The notes below the pieces were generated by a model. That model saw only the letters and a list, made by a program, of their open reading frames with translations, had not been told where the DNA came from and ran no database searches. DNA of 64,000 nucleotides, taken from assembly GCA_002320605.1 (NCBI GenBank), contig DCKG01000031.1, forward strand, positions 101,481 to 165,480, in the 5' to 3' direction. Shown here piece after piece: positions 17,971-26,351 of the stretch (within the stretch, counting starts at the first letter, position 1; every line of letters begins with the position of its first letter). A program made the position numbers and the translations under genes. This stretch comes from Bacteroidales bacterium UBA1680 (GTDB lineage: Bacteria; Bacteroidota; Bacteroidia; Bacteroidales; UBA932).

Positions 17971-19392
17971 TTAATTTTTATTTTTCCAGTATTGTTCTAT
18001 TTCCTCGAGTGTTTTTCCTGTAGTTTCTGGAATTTCTTTCCACATGATAAGCATATAAGGTATGCACATTGCGGCGAACAAGAAGAACGTGCCAGCAGGA
18101 GTAAGCGTTGAAAGCATCCAAGGAGTAAGCTGGCCGATAAGATAGGTGCCAACCCAAAGCGCCAGTCCGGCTATGCTCATCGCTAAGCCGCGAACCTTGT
18201 TAGGATACATCTCGGAGAGCAGCACGAATACGACAGCGCTGATGGAAATCGCCGTGCAGAAAACGTAGAGTAGGAAGAAAACCAGCAGGAAGGTGCTCCC
18301 CAGTCCGATTGCAGAGCCTTTCCAGAAATAAAGCCCAATCATCAGCAGGCAGAATATCATTCCGCTCACGCCCCAGTAGACCAGATGCTTGCGCCCTACC
18401 TTGTCGATGATCAGCAAGGCGATGACTGTCGTCAGCATATTCACGATTCCAACCAGAACCTGCGAGAACAGGGCATCTCCACCTGAAAGTCCGGCATCCT
18501 GGAATATCTGCGGACCATAATAAAGGACGGCATTCACTCCCATGAATTGCCCTAGGATGGCTATGGCTGAGCCGAAAATGACAGCCTTCAATATGCCTGG
18601 CTCCAGCAAAGCCTTCAACTCCGATTTCGTCTCGCCTTGGATGGAAGCCTTCGTGAGGGCAATCTGCTCACTGACGGCATCAGGACTTTTGAATATTCTT
18701 AATAATATATTCGATGCTTTATCTTCTCTCCCTTTTACAATCAGCCACCTAGGACTCTCTGGAATGAAGAATATCACTATGAGAAAGAGCAGGTCTGGAA
18801 TAGTCTCGCATCCGAGCATCCCTCTCCAGTATTCCGAGTGGAACAGCTTAGCTCCCCAGGCACCGGCGGTGACAGCATCGTTCGTTGCATTCTTCAAAAT
18901 GAAATAATTGATGAGGTAGGCGAGCAAGAACCCTATTGTCACGGCAAGCTGATAAAGAGAGACTAATGTGCCGCGTTTTTCGGGGATTGCTATCTCTGAT
19001 ATATAAATAGGAGAGACTATTGACACTACGCCGATTCCGAATCCTCCGATGATCCTGTAGACGACCAGCTGGGTGAAGTCGGCGCTGACGGCGCATCCGA
19101 TTGCCGAGATGCTGAACATGATGGCTGAAATCAGCATGGTGATTTTTCGTCCGAGGCCGTCGCTCATCATTCCTGATACTAGCACGCCGACAATGGAGCC
19201 TATAAGGGCGCAGCCTACGTACCATCCCACTTGCAGGTCGTTCAGCCGAAACTGCTGGCCAACGATAGTGGTAGTGCCTGAGATGACGGCGGTATCGTAA
19301 CCGAAAAGAATGCCTCCTAGTGCCGCTACGATAGATAGAAAGATGACGTAGCCCATGTTTACGCCACGTCCTGTATTGAGGGATGCAGTCAT
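17971..19392 (-). CDS. MFS sugar porter (XylE/GlcP-like)
   Basis: 473 residues with twelve predicted membrane segments. The sugar-porter signatures are all visible: GGILFGYDTAVISG in helix 1, DGLGRKITM between helices 2 and 3, PESPRWLIVKGR after helix 6, DKVGRKHLVYWG in the second half and PETTGKTLEEIEQYW at the C-terminus. Members are proton symporters or facilitators for hexoses and pentoses in the inner membrane. Co-transcribed with the ROK repressor. It would carry the monosaccharide released by the locus into the cytoplasm, where the epimerase would act; the sugar itself cannot be told. Confidence 0.92.
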   Translation of the reverse strand: MTASLNTGRGVNMGYVIFLSIVAALGGILFGYDTAVISGTTTIVGQQFRLNDLQVGWYVGCALIGSIVGVLVSGMMSDGLGRKITMLISAIMFSISAIGCAVSADFTQLVVYRIIGGFGIGVVSIVSPIYISEIAIPEKRGTLVSLYQLAVTIGFLLAYLINYFILKNATNDAVTAGAWGAKLFHSEYWRGMLGCETIPDLLFLIVIFFIPESPRWLIVKGREDKASNILLRIFKSPDAVSEQIALTKASIQGETKSELKALLEPGILKAVIFGSAIAILGQFMGVNAVLYYGPQIFQDAGLSGGDALFSQVLVGIVNMLTTVIALLIIDKVGRKHLVYWGVSGMIFCLLMIGLYFWKGSAIGLGSTFLLVFFLLYVFCTAISISAVVFVLLSEMYPNKVRGLAMSIAGLALWVGTYLIGQLTPWMLSTLTPAGTFFLFAAMCIPYMLIMWKEIPETTGKTLEEIEQYWKNKN

Positions 19393-19593
19393 TTTGCGTT
19401 AGTTTTTGCGAAGTTACTTAATATTTTTCATGATGCTCCAATAAATATTAAAATTTTTCACTAATGTATCCATAAATGAAAATTTTTGATTTTTTTAGCG
19501 ATTCTAAACTATCAAATGCAATGATATTATAGTAAAAATGAAAATTAATTGCTTACTTTGTGGACGATTTCGAACCTTAAGAAGTAGAAAGTA
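19393..19593. promoter_or_regulatory. Divergent control region between MFS-ROK and lpxD
   Basis: A very AT-rich 201-base gap between divergent operons. It holds an imperfect inverted repeat (AAATTTTTCA at 19451-19460 and TGAAAATTTT at 19477-19486) and a further TTTTTCA at 19424-19430; AT-rich dyads of this type are typical ROK operators. For lpxD there is a one-mismatch -7 box (TTACTTTG, 19553-19560). No perfect TAnnTTTG is present. Assignments are tentative. Confidence 0.35.
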
Positions 19594-20583
19594 ATGGAAT
19601 ATACAGCAAAGCAGTTGGCTCAGTTGCTGAAAGGAACGGTTGAGGGAGACCCAAATGCGAAAGTTACGTCTTTTGCTAAGATAGAGCATGGGAAGCCCGG
19701 ACAGCTTTGTTTCTTAGCGAATCCTAAATACGAGCATTACGCATATACTTGCAAGGCTAGTATTCTGCTAGTAAACAAGAGTTTCGCTCCTAAAGAAAAG
19801 GTTCAGCTAACGATGGTGAGAGTTGACGATGCATACAAGTCACTAGCTGATTTGTTGAAGTATGTCGCCACGAAAAGACGTACGGACAGGAGGCACAGAG
19901 GCTTTCGGTCGTCATGGTTTCTCACCACCAAGTTCGGGAAGAAAGTTTATCTTGGCAGTCATTCTTACGTGGGGCATCACGCCAGGATAGGCGATTATAC
20001 TAAGATTTACGAGAACGTCTATGTCGGCGACAACACGAGAATCGGCTCCCACTGCATTATTTATCCCGGTGTCGTGATATACCCTGGAATGGTGATAGGG
20101 GACAACGTCATCATTCATGCAAATGCCGTAATCGGATCGGATGGCTTCGGAAACGCACCTCTAAAAGACGGCTCGTGGGAAAAAATTGAACATATCGGGA
20201 ACGTGGTGATTGGCGATAATGTAGAGATTGGTGCATGCACTACGATTGACAAATCCGAGATGGAGTCCACGATTATCGGTAATGGAGTGAAAATAGATAA
20301 TCTTTGCCAAATTGCTCATAACGTGCAGATTGGCGATAACACGGTGATGGCTGCGCAATGTGGCATCGCCGGTTCCACGAAGATTGGCAAGAATTGTGTA
20401 CTTGCTGGTCAGGTCGGCATCGCCGGGCATCTCGTCATCGCAGACCATACTACGATGGGCGCTCAAGCTGGCGTGATCGGCAATGTTAAGGAAGAAGGCC
20501 AAGTGCTCCTAGGCTCGCCGTCTCTCCCATTAAAAAATTATTTAAGAAGCTACGCTGTGTTCAAGAATCAGGGCAAAGATTAG
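19594..20583 (+). CDS. lpxD: UDP-3-O-acylglucosamine N-acyltransferase
   Basis: 329 residues. An N-terminal LpxD domain (residues 1-100) is followed by a left-handed beta helix of hexapeptide repeats (GDNTRIG, GDNVIIHANAVIGSDGFG). The catalytic histidine is H242 in QIAHNVQIG. The enzyme adds the second 3-hydroxyacyl chain to UDP-acylglucosamine, the third step of lipid A synthesis, in the cytoplasm. It is the first gene of lpxD-lpxC-lpxA-wbqC, 19 bases before lpxC. Confidence 0.96.
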   Translation: MEYTAKQLAQLLKGTVEGDPNAKVTSFAKIEHGKPGQLCFLANPKYEHYAYTCKASILLVNKSFAPKEKVQLTMVRVDDAYKSLADLLKYVATKRRTDRRHRGFRSSWFLTTKFGKKVYLGSHSYVGHHARIGDYTKIYENVYVGDNTRIGSHCIIYPGVVIYPGMVIGDNVIIHANAVIGSDGFGNAPLKDGSWEKIEHIGNVVIGDNVEIGACTTIDKSEMESTIIGNGVKIDNLCQIAHNVQIGDNTVMAAQCGIAGSTKIGKNCVLAGQVGIAGHLVIADHTTMGAQAGVIGNVKEEGQVLLGSPSLPLKNYLRSYAVFKNQGKD

Positions 20584-20602
20584 CAGAAAACATTGAGAAT
20601 AA

Positions 20603-21523
20603 ATGATTCCACAGAAACAATCCACTCTGGTCACCGAATATCATTACGAGGGAAAAGGCTTGCATACCGGCAAGGTTTCCCACATGACATTGAAACCGGC
20701 TCCTGAGAATACAGGAATACTCTTCCATAGGACTGACCTCGGTGAAAATGCGTTCATAAAGCCTCTTGCTGAATCTATCTCCTCGACTTCCCGGAATACT
20801 ACCATCACGGACGGCAAAGTCTCAGTGCTGACGCTGGAGCATCTGATGTCCGCTCTGACAGGAATGGGTGTGGATAACGTCTTGGTTGAACTCGACAATG
20901 CCGAGGTTCCTATCCTTGACGGAAGCGCAAGATTCTATGTCGAGGCTCTGAAAAGGGATGGGCTCAGGCAGCAAGATGCAATGAGGGAATATATCACCTT
21001 GGATAAAGAGATAATGGTAACCGATGAGAAGTCCGGCTCATGGGTTAAGATAACTCCTTCTGAAAAAGTGAGTTACGATGTAACCATCGATTTCGGGTCA
21101 AAGGTACTCGGCATACAGGAGGCTCATTGGGATCCTTCCATGGATTATGCGACCGAGATCGGTTATTGCCGCACGTTCGTATTCCTGCACGAAGTGGCGT
21201 ACCTTTTCCAGAATAACCTTATCAAGGGAGGGGACGTGGACAACGCGATAGTGATAGTTGAACATCCCCTGCCGCAGGAACAATTCGAGCAATTGAAATC
21301 GGTCTTCAACCATCCGAATATCTCCGTTAATGAAAACGGATATCTGAATAACCTCGAACTGCATTTCCCGAATGAATGCGGTCGTCACAAGCTGCTGGAC
21401 CTCATCGGGGACGTGAGGCTCTGTGGAGGTTTCATTAAAGGAAAAGTCTCTGCATTCAAGCCAGGTCATTCCATCAATAGCATGCTGACCAAGGCTGTGA
21501 GACAATATATTCTAAATAAGTAA
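20603..21523 (+). CDS. lpxC: UDP-3-O-acyl-N-acetylglucosamine deacetylase, not fused to FabZ
   Basis: 306 residues covering only the LpxC fold. Zinc ligands H80 (LEHLMSAL), H262 and D266 (HKLLDLIGD) and the catalytic H289 (KPGHSIN) are all present, so the enzyme should be active. It performs the committed deacetylation step of lipid A synthesis. In most Bacteroidota LpxC is fused to the FabZ dehydratase in a protein of about 460 residues; here the frame ends at a TAA directly after the LpxC domain and lpxA starts 12 bases later, so FabZ is absent from this locus. Confidence 0.96.
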   Translation: MIPQKQSTLVTEYHYEGKGLHTGKVSHMTLKPAPENTGILFHRTDLGENAFIKPLAESISSTSRNTTITDGKVSVLTLEHLMSALTGMGVDNVLVELDNAEVPILDGSARFYVEALKRDGLRQQDAMREYITLDKEIMVTDEKSGSWVKITPSEKVSYDVTIDFGSKVLGIQEAHWDPSMDYATEIGYCRTFVFLHEVAYLFQNNLIKGGDVDNAIVIVEHPLPQEQFEQLKSVFNHPNISVNENGYLNNLELHFPNECGRHKLLDLIGDVRLCGGFIKGKVSAFKPGHSINSMLTKAVRQYILNK

Positions 21524-21535
21524 AATCTTAAAGTC

Positions 21536-22348
21536 ATGAATAATATTTCATCACTAGCATGCGTAAGCAAGAAAGCCATTTTAGGCGATAATATAGAAAT
21601 CGGCCCTTTCGCTTTCGTCGATGATGACGTTGAAATAGGGGACGGTTGCAAGATCCTTCCTCACGCCGCCATATTCAAATATGTTAAGATGGGGAAGAAC
21701 TGCGAGATATTTCCTGGCGCCGTTGTCGGGGCCATCCCTCAGGATCTTAAATACGAGGGGGAGATAACCCATGTCGAGATTGGCGATAACGTCACTATCC
21801 GTGAGTGCGCCACCATCAACAGGGGCACGAAGGCCAGCGGCAAGCTTGTCACCAAAATCGGGGACAACTCGCTTATAATGTCATATGTTCACGTGGCGCA
21901 TGATTGCGTGATAGGAAAGCATTGCATCCTCGTAAGCTATTCCGGAGTGGCAGGAGAGACGAATGTGGATGACTGGGCGATTCTTGGGGGTGGGGCGAAG
22001 GCTCACCAGTTCTCTAAGATAGGCTGTCACGCAATGGTGGGCGGCATGTCGAAAATCAACAAAGACATTCCACCTTACGTTCTTTGCGGCCGCGATCCTA
22101 TCTGCTACGCTGGCGTCAATATCGTCGGTCTCCGCCGCCGTGGCTTCTCCTCGGACGTAATCCGCAATATCAGGGATATTTACGATACTATCTATTTCCA
22201 GGGCTATAACATCTCGGACGGGTGCGCTAAGGTTGAGGCCGGATTCCCTCAAAGCGAAGAGCGCGACACCATCTTGAATTTCATCAAGAACTCTAAGAGA
22301 GGCATAATCAGAGCGAATGATTCCAAGGAAAAAGGCGAGATAGAGTAA
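21536..22348 (+). CDS. lpxA: UDP-N-acetylglucosamine acyltransferase
   Basis: 270 residues of hexapeptide beta helix with a C-terminal helical domain. The catalytic histidine is H122 in YVHVAHDCVIG, matching H125 of the E. coli enzyme, and GVNIVGLRRRGF marks the LpxA C-terminal domain. It adds the first 3-hydroxyacyl chain to UDP-GlcNAc at the start of lipid A synthesis. Lies 12 bases after lpxC and 4 bases before the wbqC-like gene, all one operon. Confidence 0.96.
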   Translation: MNNISSLACVSKKAILGDNIEIGPFAFVDDDVEIGDGCKILPHAAIFKYVKMGKNCEIFPGAVVGAIPQDLKYEGEITHVEIGDNVTIRECATINRGTKASGKLVTKIGDNSLIMSYVHVAHDCVIGKHCILVSYSGVAGETNVDDWAILGGGAKAHQFSKIGCHAMVGGMSKINKDIPPYVLCGRDPICYAGVNIVGLRRRGFSSDVIRNIRDIYDTIYFQGYNISDGCAKVEAGFPQSEERDTILNFIKNSKRGIIRANDSKEKGEIE

Positions 22349-22352
22349 GGAA

Positions 22353-23030
22353 ATGGCCCTGCTGCTAAGCATAGCTTATTTTCCTCCGATCAGCTATTTC
22401 GCATTGATAGCTAAAGGCTTGGTTTTGTCTGCGGATAAAGTCGAGCCTTCTGTCGTATATATTGAAGCTTGTGAGAATTATCAGAAGCAGAGCTGGCGCA
22501 ACAGATGTCGTTTTTATGCTTCTGACGGCTCACAGTATTTGAATTTCCCAATCGTCCATGAGGGCTCTCACGAACTTCCGATCACGGAGATAAAGGTTGA
22601 TTATAAGACCGGATGGCTCATTCGCACCGAGCGAGCGATTGCCTCTGCTTACAAGACTTCAGCCTATTTCGACTACTATAAAGATGAGCTATTCTCGATT
22701 TTGGATGACCATCCTGAGACCCTTTTCGAGCTGGACATGAACATTTTGCGTTTCTTTCTGGCTAAAACAGGCATCGCAGCTGAGATCAGGCTGACAAATG
22801 AATATGTTCCAGTGGCATCGTGCGCTGAGGCCCTTCCTACTAAGTACGGCTTGGATTACAGGGAAGTACTCCACCCGAAGAGACCAGACAATGTCTTGGA
22901 TGAGCTGGACCTGAAAAAACCGTACTTCCAAGTCTTCGCCCAGAAGTACGGTTTCGTTTCCAACCTATCTATAATGGACCTCTTGTTCAACGAAGGTCCC
23001 GACTCGATACTTTATCTAAAGGATCTTTAG
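22353..23030 (+). CDS. WbqC-like family protein
   Basis: 225 residues matching the WbqC family: YFPPISYFALIAKG at the N-terminus, ENYQKQSWRNRCRF, and DLLFNEGPDSILYLKDL at the C-terminus. WbqC proteins occur in O-antigen and sugar-nucleotide gene clusters, but their activity is not established. Linked to lpxA by a 4-base gap and so part of the lipid A operon. Its stop codon overlaps, antiparallel, the stop codon of the FadL-like gene by 4 bases. Confidence 0.88.
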   Translation: MALLLSIAYFPPISYFALIAKGLVLSADKVEPSVVYIEACENYQKQSWRNRCRFYASDGSQYLNFPIVHEGSHELPITEIKVDYKTGWLIRTERAIASAYKTSAYFDYYKDELFSILDDHPETLFELDMNILRFFLAKTGIAAEIRLTNEYVPVASCAEALPTKYGLDYREVLHPKRPDNVLDELDLKKPYFQVFAQKYGFVSNLSIMDLLFNEGPDSILYLKDL

Positions 23031-24748
23031 AATCTCCAGCCCAGAGTGAGGACAACGTCCCAGCGATCTCTAGAACTCTTGAGAAGAGGTGAAGCAGCAT
23101 CGCTCAAGTAGTTGATGTATGGGGAGATATATTCATTCGAATAGCTCGTCAGCCTTCCTGCAAGGTCACAGAAGAATGAGCCAGGGGAGGAATAGCCCAG
23201 TCCGACAGAAAAAGCATTCAACTTGTGATGCGAGGTGGCTGTCTCCTTCCCGGTATCGCTGATATATTGTCCTACAGGGGTAGTCGTATAGTTGTATCCG
23301 GCTCGGATTGCAATGTCTGCGACTGGTTTAACTTCCGCTCCTAGCCTCAGGGTGTGCGATTTACCCATTAGATCCTTAATGCTAGAGTTTACCGCATCGA
23401 AAGTATCGTTGTCGTACTCGTGATCGTTGTTATTCTTGAATTTCATCAGGCTGTAATCAGTCAGCTCGTAATCTGCGCTTATCATTGCCATTCCAGCGAA
23501 AGTGTATGCAAGTCCAGCATTGAAGATGTAAGGAGAGCGCAGTTTGTAATCGAAATCTCCTTTAGGAGAATAAGCGCTGCCATCGTTACCCCTGTCGCTA
23601 TAGTGAACGTCGGCGGCGTTCTGCCACTTCTCGTGAACATTGAACAGGGTAGGGGTCTGAATGGCGGCACCCAAACGGAGGCCTCCGCCAGGCCTGGCTA
23701 TGAAACCGAACTTCCCATAAACCCCGGTTGCATCCATAGAATAAGAATAGCGAGCCCGATAGTTATCGAAATTAATCGTGTAATTGTTGCCGTTATTGTT
23801 GGTCAGAACAATTGGGAAATCAGATGGATTCCTAGCATATTCCTTGAAATATTCGTGATAATTGTAATCTATGGTCGTAATCCCAAGGTTTGCTCCAAAG
23901 TAAAATACGTCAGAGATGTTGAAGCCGACGTTCAACGCTATGTCATCCTTGCTGCCTGTCACCTTACGCCCGTAGGTCTGATCCAGAGGCCCTCCGATGT
24001 GAACGTTATATATTCGGTTCCCGTCTTTGTCATATTGATCTGTCGGGGTGAAGACCTCAGTAGCTCCAATATAGCGATAGACGTAAGCCGGGTCATTTGA
24101 GTCTCCATAGTTGCTTATGGCCCCCGCCTGTGCGTTCACGATTGAGGTCCAAGGAGCATAATAACCTCTGTCATCCCCGTGGTAATACGGGTAATCTCCG
24201 TCATCGATGCTTGAACCGTTAGCGTCAAGATAGCCATTCAGGAATCCAGAATTGAAACCTTCTGCAAGGACAGACATGGCTCCAAGGTAACTGGACTTGT
24301 CGTTCATTCCCCCTCCGACGATTTTGTTCAGGAATTTGTTGGTGCTGTTCATGACGACGCCATAGGAAATGCTCTTAAGGCCTCGGTCATTACCCAAGTT
24401 GAAGTTAATCACGGCACCGAAATTCGGAATGTTGAATCTGGATATGGAAGAGTTATTCTCGTTAGAGAATTTCCCGTCGCCGTAAGGGCTGTACGAGTTG
24501 CTCGTGCTGCCGAAGGAAATGCCTGGAGTGATCGTGAATTGCGAATAACCCATTACCGCTGAGCCTGCAGGGTTGAAGCCGATGGTGCCTAAATCCCCGC
24601 CAACTGCAGTGACTGCGTTGCCCATGCCGATGGATCTGGCAGTTCCGTAGTAAGTGTTCTGGCTGAATGTATATGCGTCTTGCGCAGTCTGTGCTCCTGC
24701 GGCAATTGCCGCAAAAGAGAACAGAGAAATTAGTAATGTCTTTTTCAT
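23027..24748 (-). CDS. OmpP1/FadL-like outer-membrane transport protein
   Basis: 573 residues with a signal peptide ending AAGAQ. The start of the mature protein (ARSIGMGNAVTAVGGDLGTIGFNPAG) has the gatekeeping GMGNA and FNPAG segments typical of FadL/TodX barrels, and the C-terminus ends WDVVLTLGWRF with the aromatic closing signal of an outer-membrane barrel. Homologues move hydrophobic compounds such as fatty acids across the outer membrane. The gene lies 54 bases downstream of the Trp/Tyr-rich lipoprotein gene in the same direction. The ligand is unknown. Confidence 0.88.
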   Translation of the reverse strand: MKKTLLISLFSFAAIAAGAQTAQDAYTFSQNTYYGTARSIGMGNAVTAVGGDLGTIGFNPAGSAVMGYSQFTITPGISFGSTSNSYSPYGDGKFSNENNSSISRFNIPNFGAVINFNLGNDRGLKSISYGVVMNSTNKFLNKIVGGGMNDKSSYLGAMSVLAEGFNSGFLNGYLDANGSSIDDGDYPYYHGDDRGYYAPWTSIVNAQAGAISNYGDSNDPAYVYRYIGATEVFTPTDQYDKDGNRIYNVHIGGPLDQTYGRKVTGSKDDIALNVGFNISDVFYFGANLGITTIDYNYHEYFKEYARNPSDFPIVLTNNNGNNYTINFDNYRARYSYSMDATGVYGKFGFIARPGGGLRLGAAIQTPTLFNVHEKWQNAADVHYSDRGNDGSAYSPKGDFDYKLRSPYIFNAGLAYTFAGMAMISADYELTDYSLMKFKNNNDHEYDNDTFDAVNSSIKDLMGKSHTLRLGAEVKPVADIAIRAGYNYTTTPVGQYISDTGKETATSHHKLNAFSVGLGYSSPGSFFCDLAGRLTSYSNEYISPYINYLSDAASPLLKSSRDRWDVVLTLGWRF

Positions 24749-24802
24749 TTTAGTTCGTATTATAGAATAAATTCAGGAAGGTATCTATAATTATTACTGC
24801 TG

Positions 24803-26197
24803 TTACCTTCTGCCGCCGCCGCCACGTGAACCGCCTCCGGACGATCCTCCTGAACTGCGTCCGCCACCGAAAGATCCGCCTGACGAACCTCCGGAACTCC
24901 TGCTATAGCTGCTGCTGGAGCTTGAGCTTCTGCTGTAACTGCTGCTGGAGCTTGAGCTTCTGTCATAACTGCTTGAATTATTATAGCTTCCACTGCTCCT
25001 GGTGGAGTATGACGAATTGCTTGGAACCGAGACAGAAGACCTTGAGGTCGATGGCCTGGAATATGTCTGAGAGCTCGTAGAAGAGCCTCCTGAATAGCTA
25101 GGCCGGCTGTAACTCGTGGCTGTGCCATTGCCTGACCTGTAAGAAGAAGACCTTCCGGAATAGGAAGACCCGGCAGCCGAGCTGCGAGCCACAGAACCCC
25201 TGGTAGAATAAGAACTCATAGGCGTTCTTGACACAGAAGTCGCTGATGTTCTCTTGCTTATCGCGGATCTGCTGTTCGAAGCTCTTGAATATGCCGAACT
25301 GTTAATGGACGAGGATGATGATGTGCTTGAAGACCTTACGGATGATGAAGCACCTGAAGTCCTGACTGCGCCAGACCTGGAGATATTCCCGGACCTGGTA
25401 ACCTGAGGAGCTGACGATCTGGTGGAATATCCTGACCGAGGCATTCCATAAGTCGTAGATGAGCCTATGCCAGAGCGAGATGAAGAGCCAGTAGCGTAAT
25501 TCCTAGGCGTATGTACTCTGGAAGCAAAGCCATGACCGAAGTCGTCGTGCCAATAGTGATGATGGTAATAAGGATCGCCATACCAGCCCCATCCTCCATA
25601 CCAGCCGCCGTACAATCCGCTATAGTACCAAGGATCCCAATACCAAGGGTCATAGAATCCTATCGAGAAACCACCCCAAGGGCCACCCCAGCCCCAATTC
25701 CATGAGAACCCATAATTCCAAGGCCTGCAGTACCAAGGATCGTAGTACCACCTGTTATAGTACCAAGGAGAATATCCCCAGTAATATGGAGAGTACATAG
25801 GGCCGTAATACCAAGACGATGCGTACCATGGCTGATATGCATACCAAGTATCCCACGAGTTGTCATACAGAGTCACGGTAGTGTTGCTGCCGTTAAGAGA
25901 TATCTTGGCGGTCCTGTCCGTAGGAATGAAAAGGGTATCGACCTTCTCCCCGCTTTTCATGAAAATCGGGGAGCTTTTAGTCTTTGCCACAAGTGGATCC
26001 GCATCCGTTGTCTCCACCTGCACGGCTTGATTATTTTGCTCTTTAGCCTCTGGCTTCAGAATATTATCTGTAGAGGAGTAATAGACTCCGTCCTGATACC
26101 TCTGGTGGGAGGCGTTAGAAGCATACTGCGCTGCCGAACCGCACGAAGTCAGTGCCGCAAGGAGCGCCGAGATGATTATTAATGTGCGTGTTTTCAT
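24803..26197 (-). CDS. Low-complexity lipoprotein with Trp/Tyr-rich and Ser/Arg-rich segments
   Basis: I start at the ATG at 26197 (464 residues): it follows a full AGGAGGT ribosome-binding site by 6 bases and gives a clean lipoprotein signal (MKTRTLIIIS, lipobox LTSC, Cys19). An upstream in-frame start at 26317 would add 40 residues before the signal and is rejected. Residues 115-215 are extremely rich in Trp, Tyr, Pro and Gly (repeated DPWYW and YYDPWY units), followed by HHHYWHDD. Residues 235-464 are Ser/Arg/Tyr/Gly repeats (SSSYSRSS) ending GGGSRGGGGRR. No family function known to me; probably a surface-exposed, disordered protein. Confidence 0.72.
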   Translation of the reverse strand: MKTRTLIIISALLAALTSCGSAAQYASNASHQRYQDGVYYSSTDNILKPEAKEQNNQAVQVETTDADPLVAKTKSSPIFMKSGEKVDTLFIPTDRTAKISLNGSNTTVTLYDNSWDTWYAYQPWYASSWYYGPMYSPYYWGYSPWYYNRWYYDPWYCRPWNYGFSWNWGWGGPWGGFSIGFYDPWYWDPWYYSGLYGGWYGGWGWYGDPYYHHHYWHDDFGHGFASRVHTPRNYATGSSSRSGIGSSTTYGMPRSGYSTRSSAPQVTRSGNISRSGAVRTSGASSSVRSSSTSSSSSINSSAYSRASNSRSAISKRTSATSVSRTPMSSYSTRGSVARSSAAGSSYSGRSSSYRSGNGTATSYSRPSYSGGSSTSSQTYSRPSTSRSSVSVPSNSSYSTRSSGSYNNSSSYDRSSSSSSSYSRSSSSSSSYSRSSGGSSGGSFGGGRSSGGSSGGGSRGGGGRR

Positions 26198-26351
26198 ATA
26201 TTGACCTCCTGTATTATAATAATAATTCTTAACTTCGCACCTATCAAAGGTGCAAGGATTCGAATCTTTATCGATTCTAATCAAGAACAAAATCCATACC
26301 TTGTGGATTTCTTGCATAAATATAGGTTGAATTTTTGAATTTTAGTAAAAT

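Noticed and set aside
21510..21540. Frameshift that split an LpxC-FabZ fusion
   Set aside because: No FabZ-coding sequence exists in any frame after lpxC; lpxA begins 12 bases later.
26221..26290. tRNA-like sequence with GATTCGAATC resembling a T-loop
   Set aside because: The flanking bases cannot form the 5-bp T stem, and no anticodon arm or acceptor stem is present.
26198..26317. 40-residue extension of the low-complexity lipoprotein
   Set aside because: The downstream ATG has a full ribosome-binding site and begins a lipoprotein signal; the extension would disrupt export.
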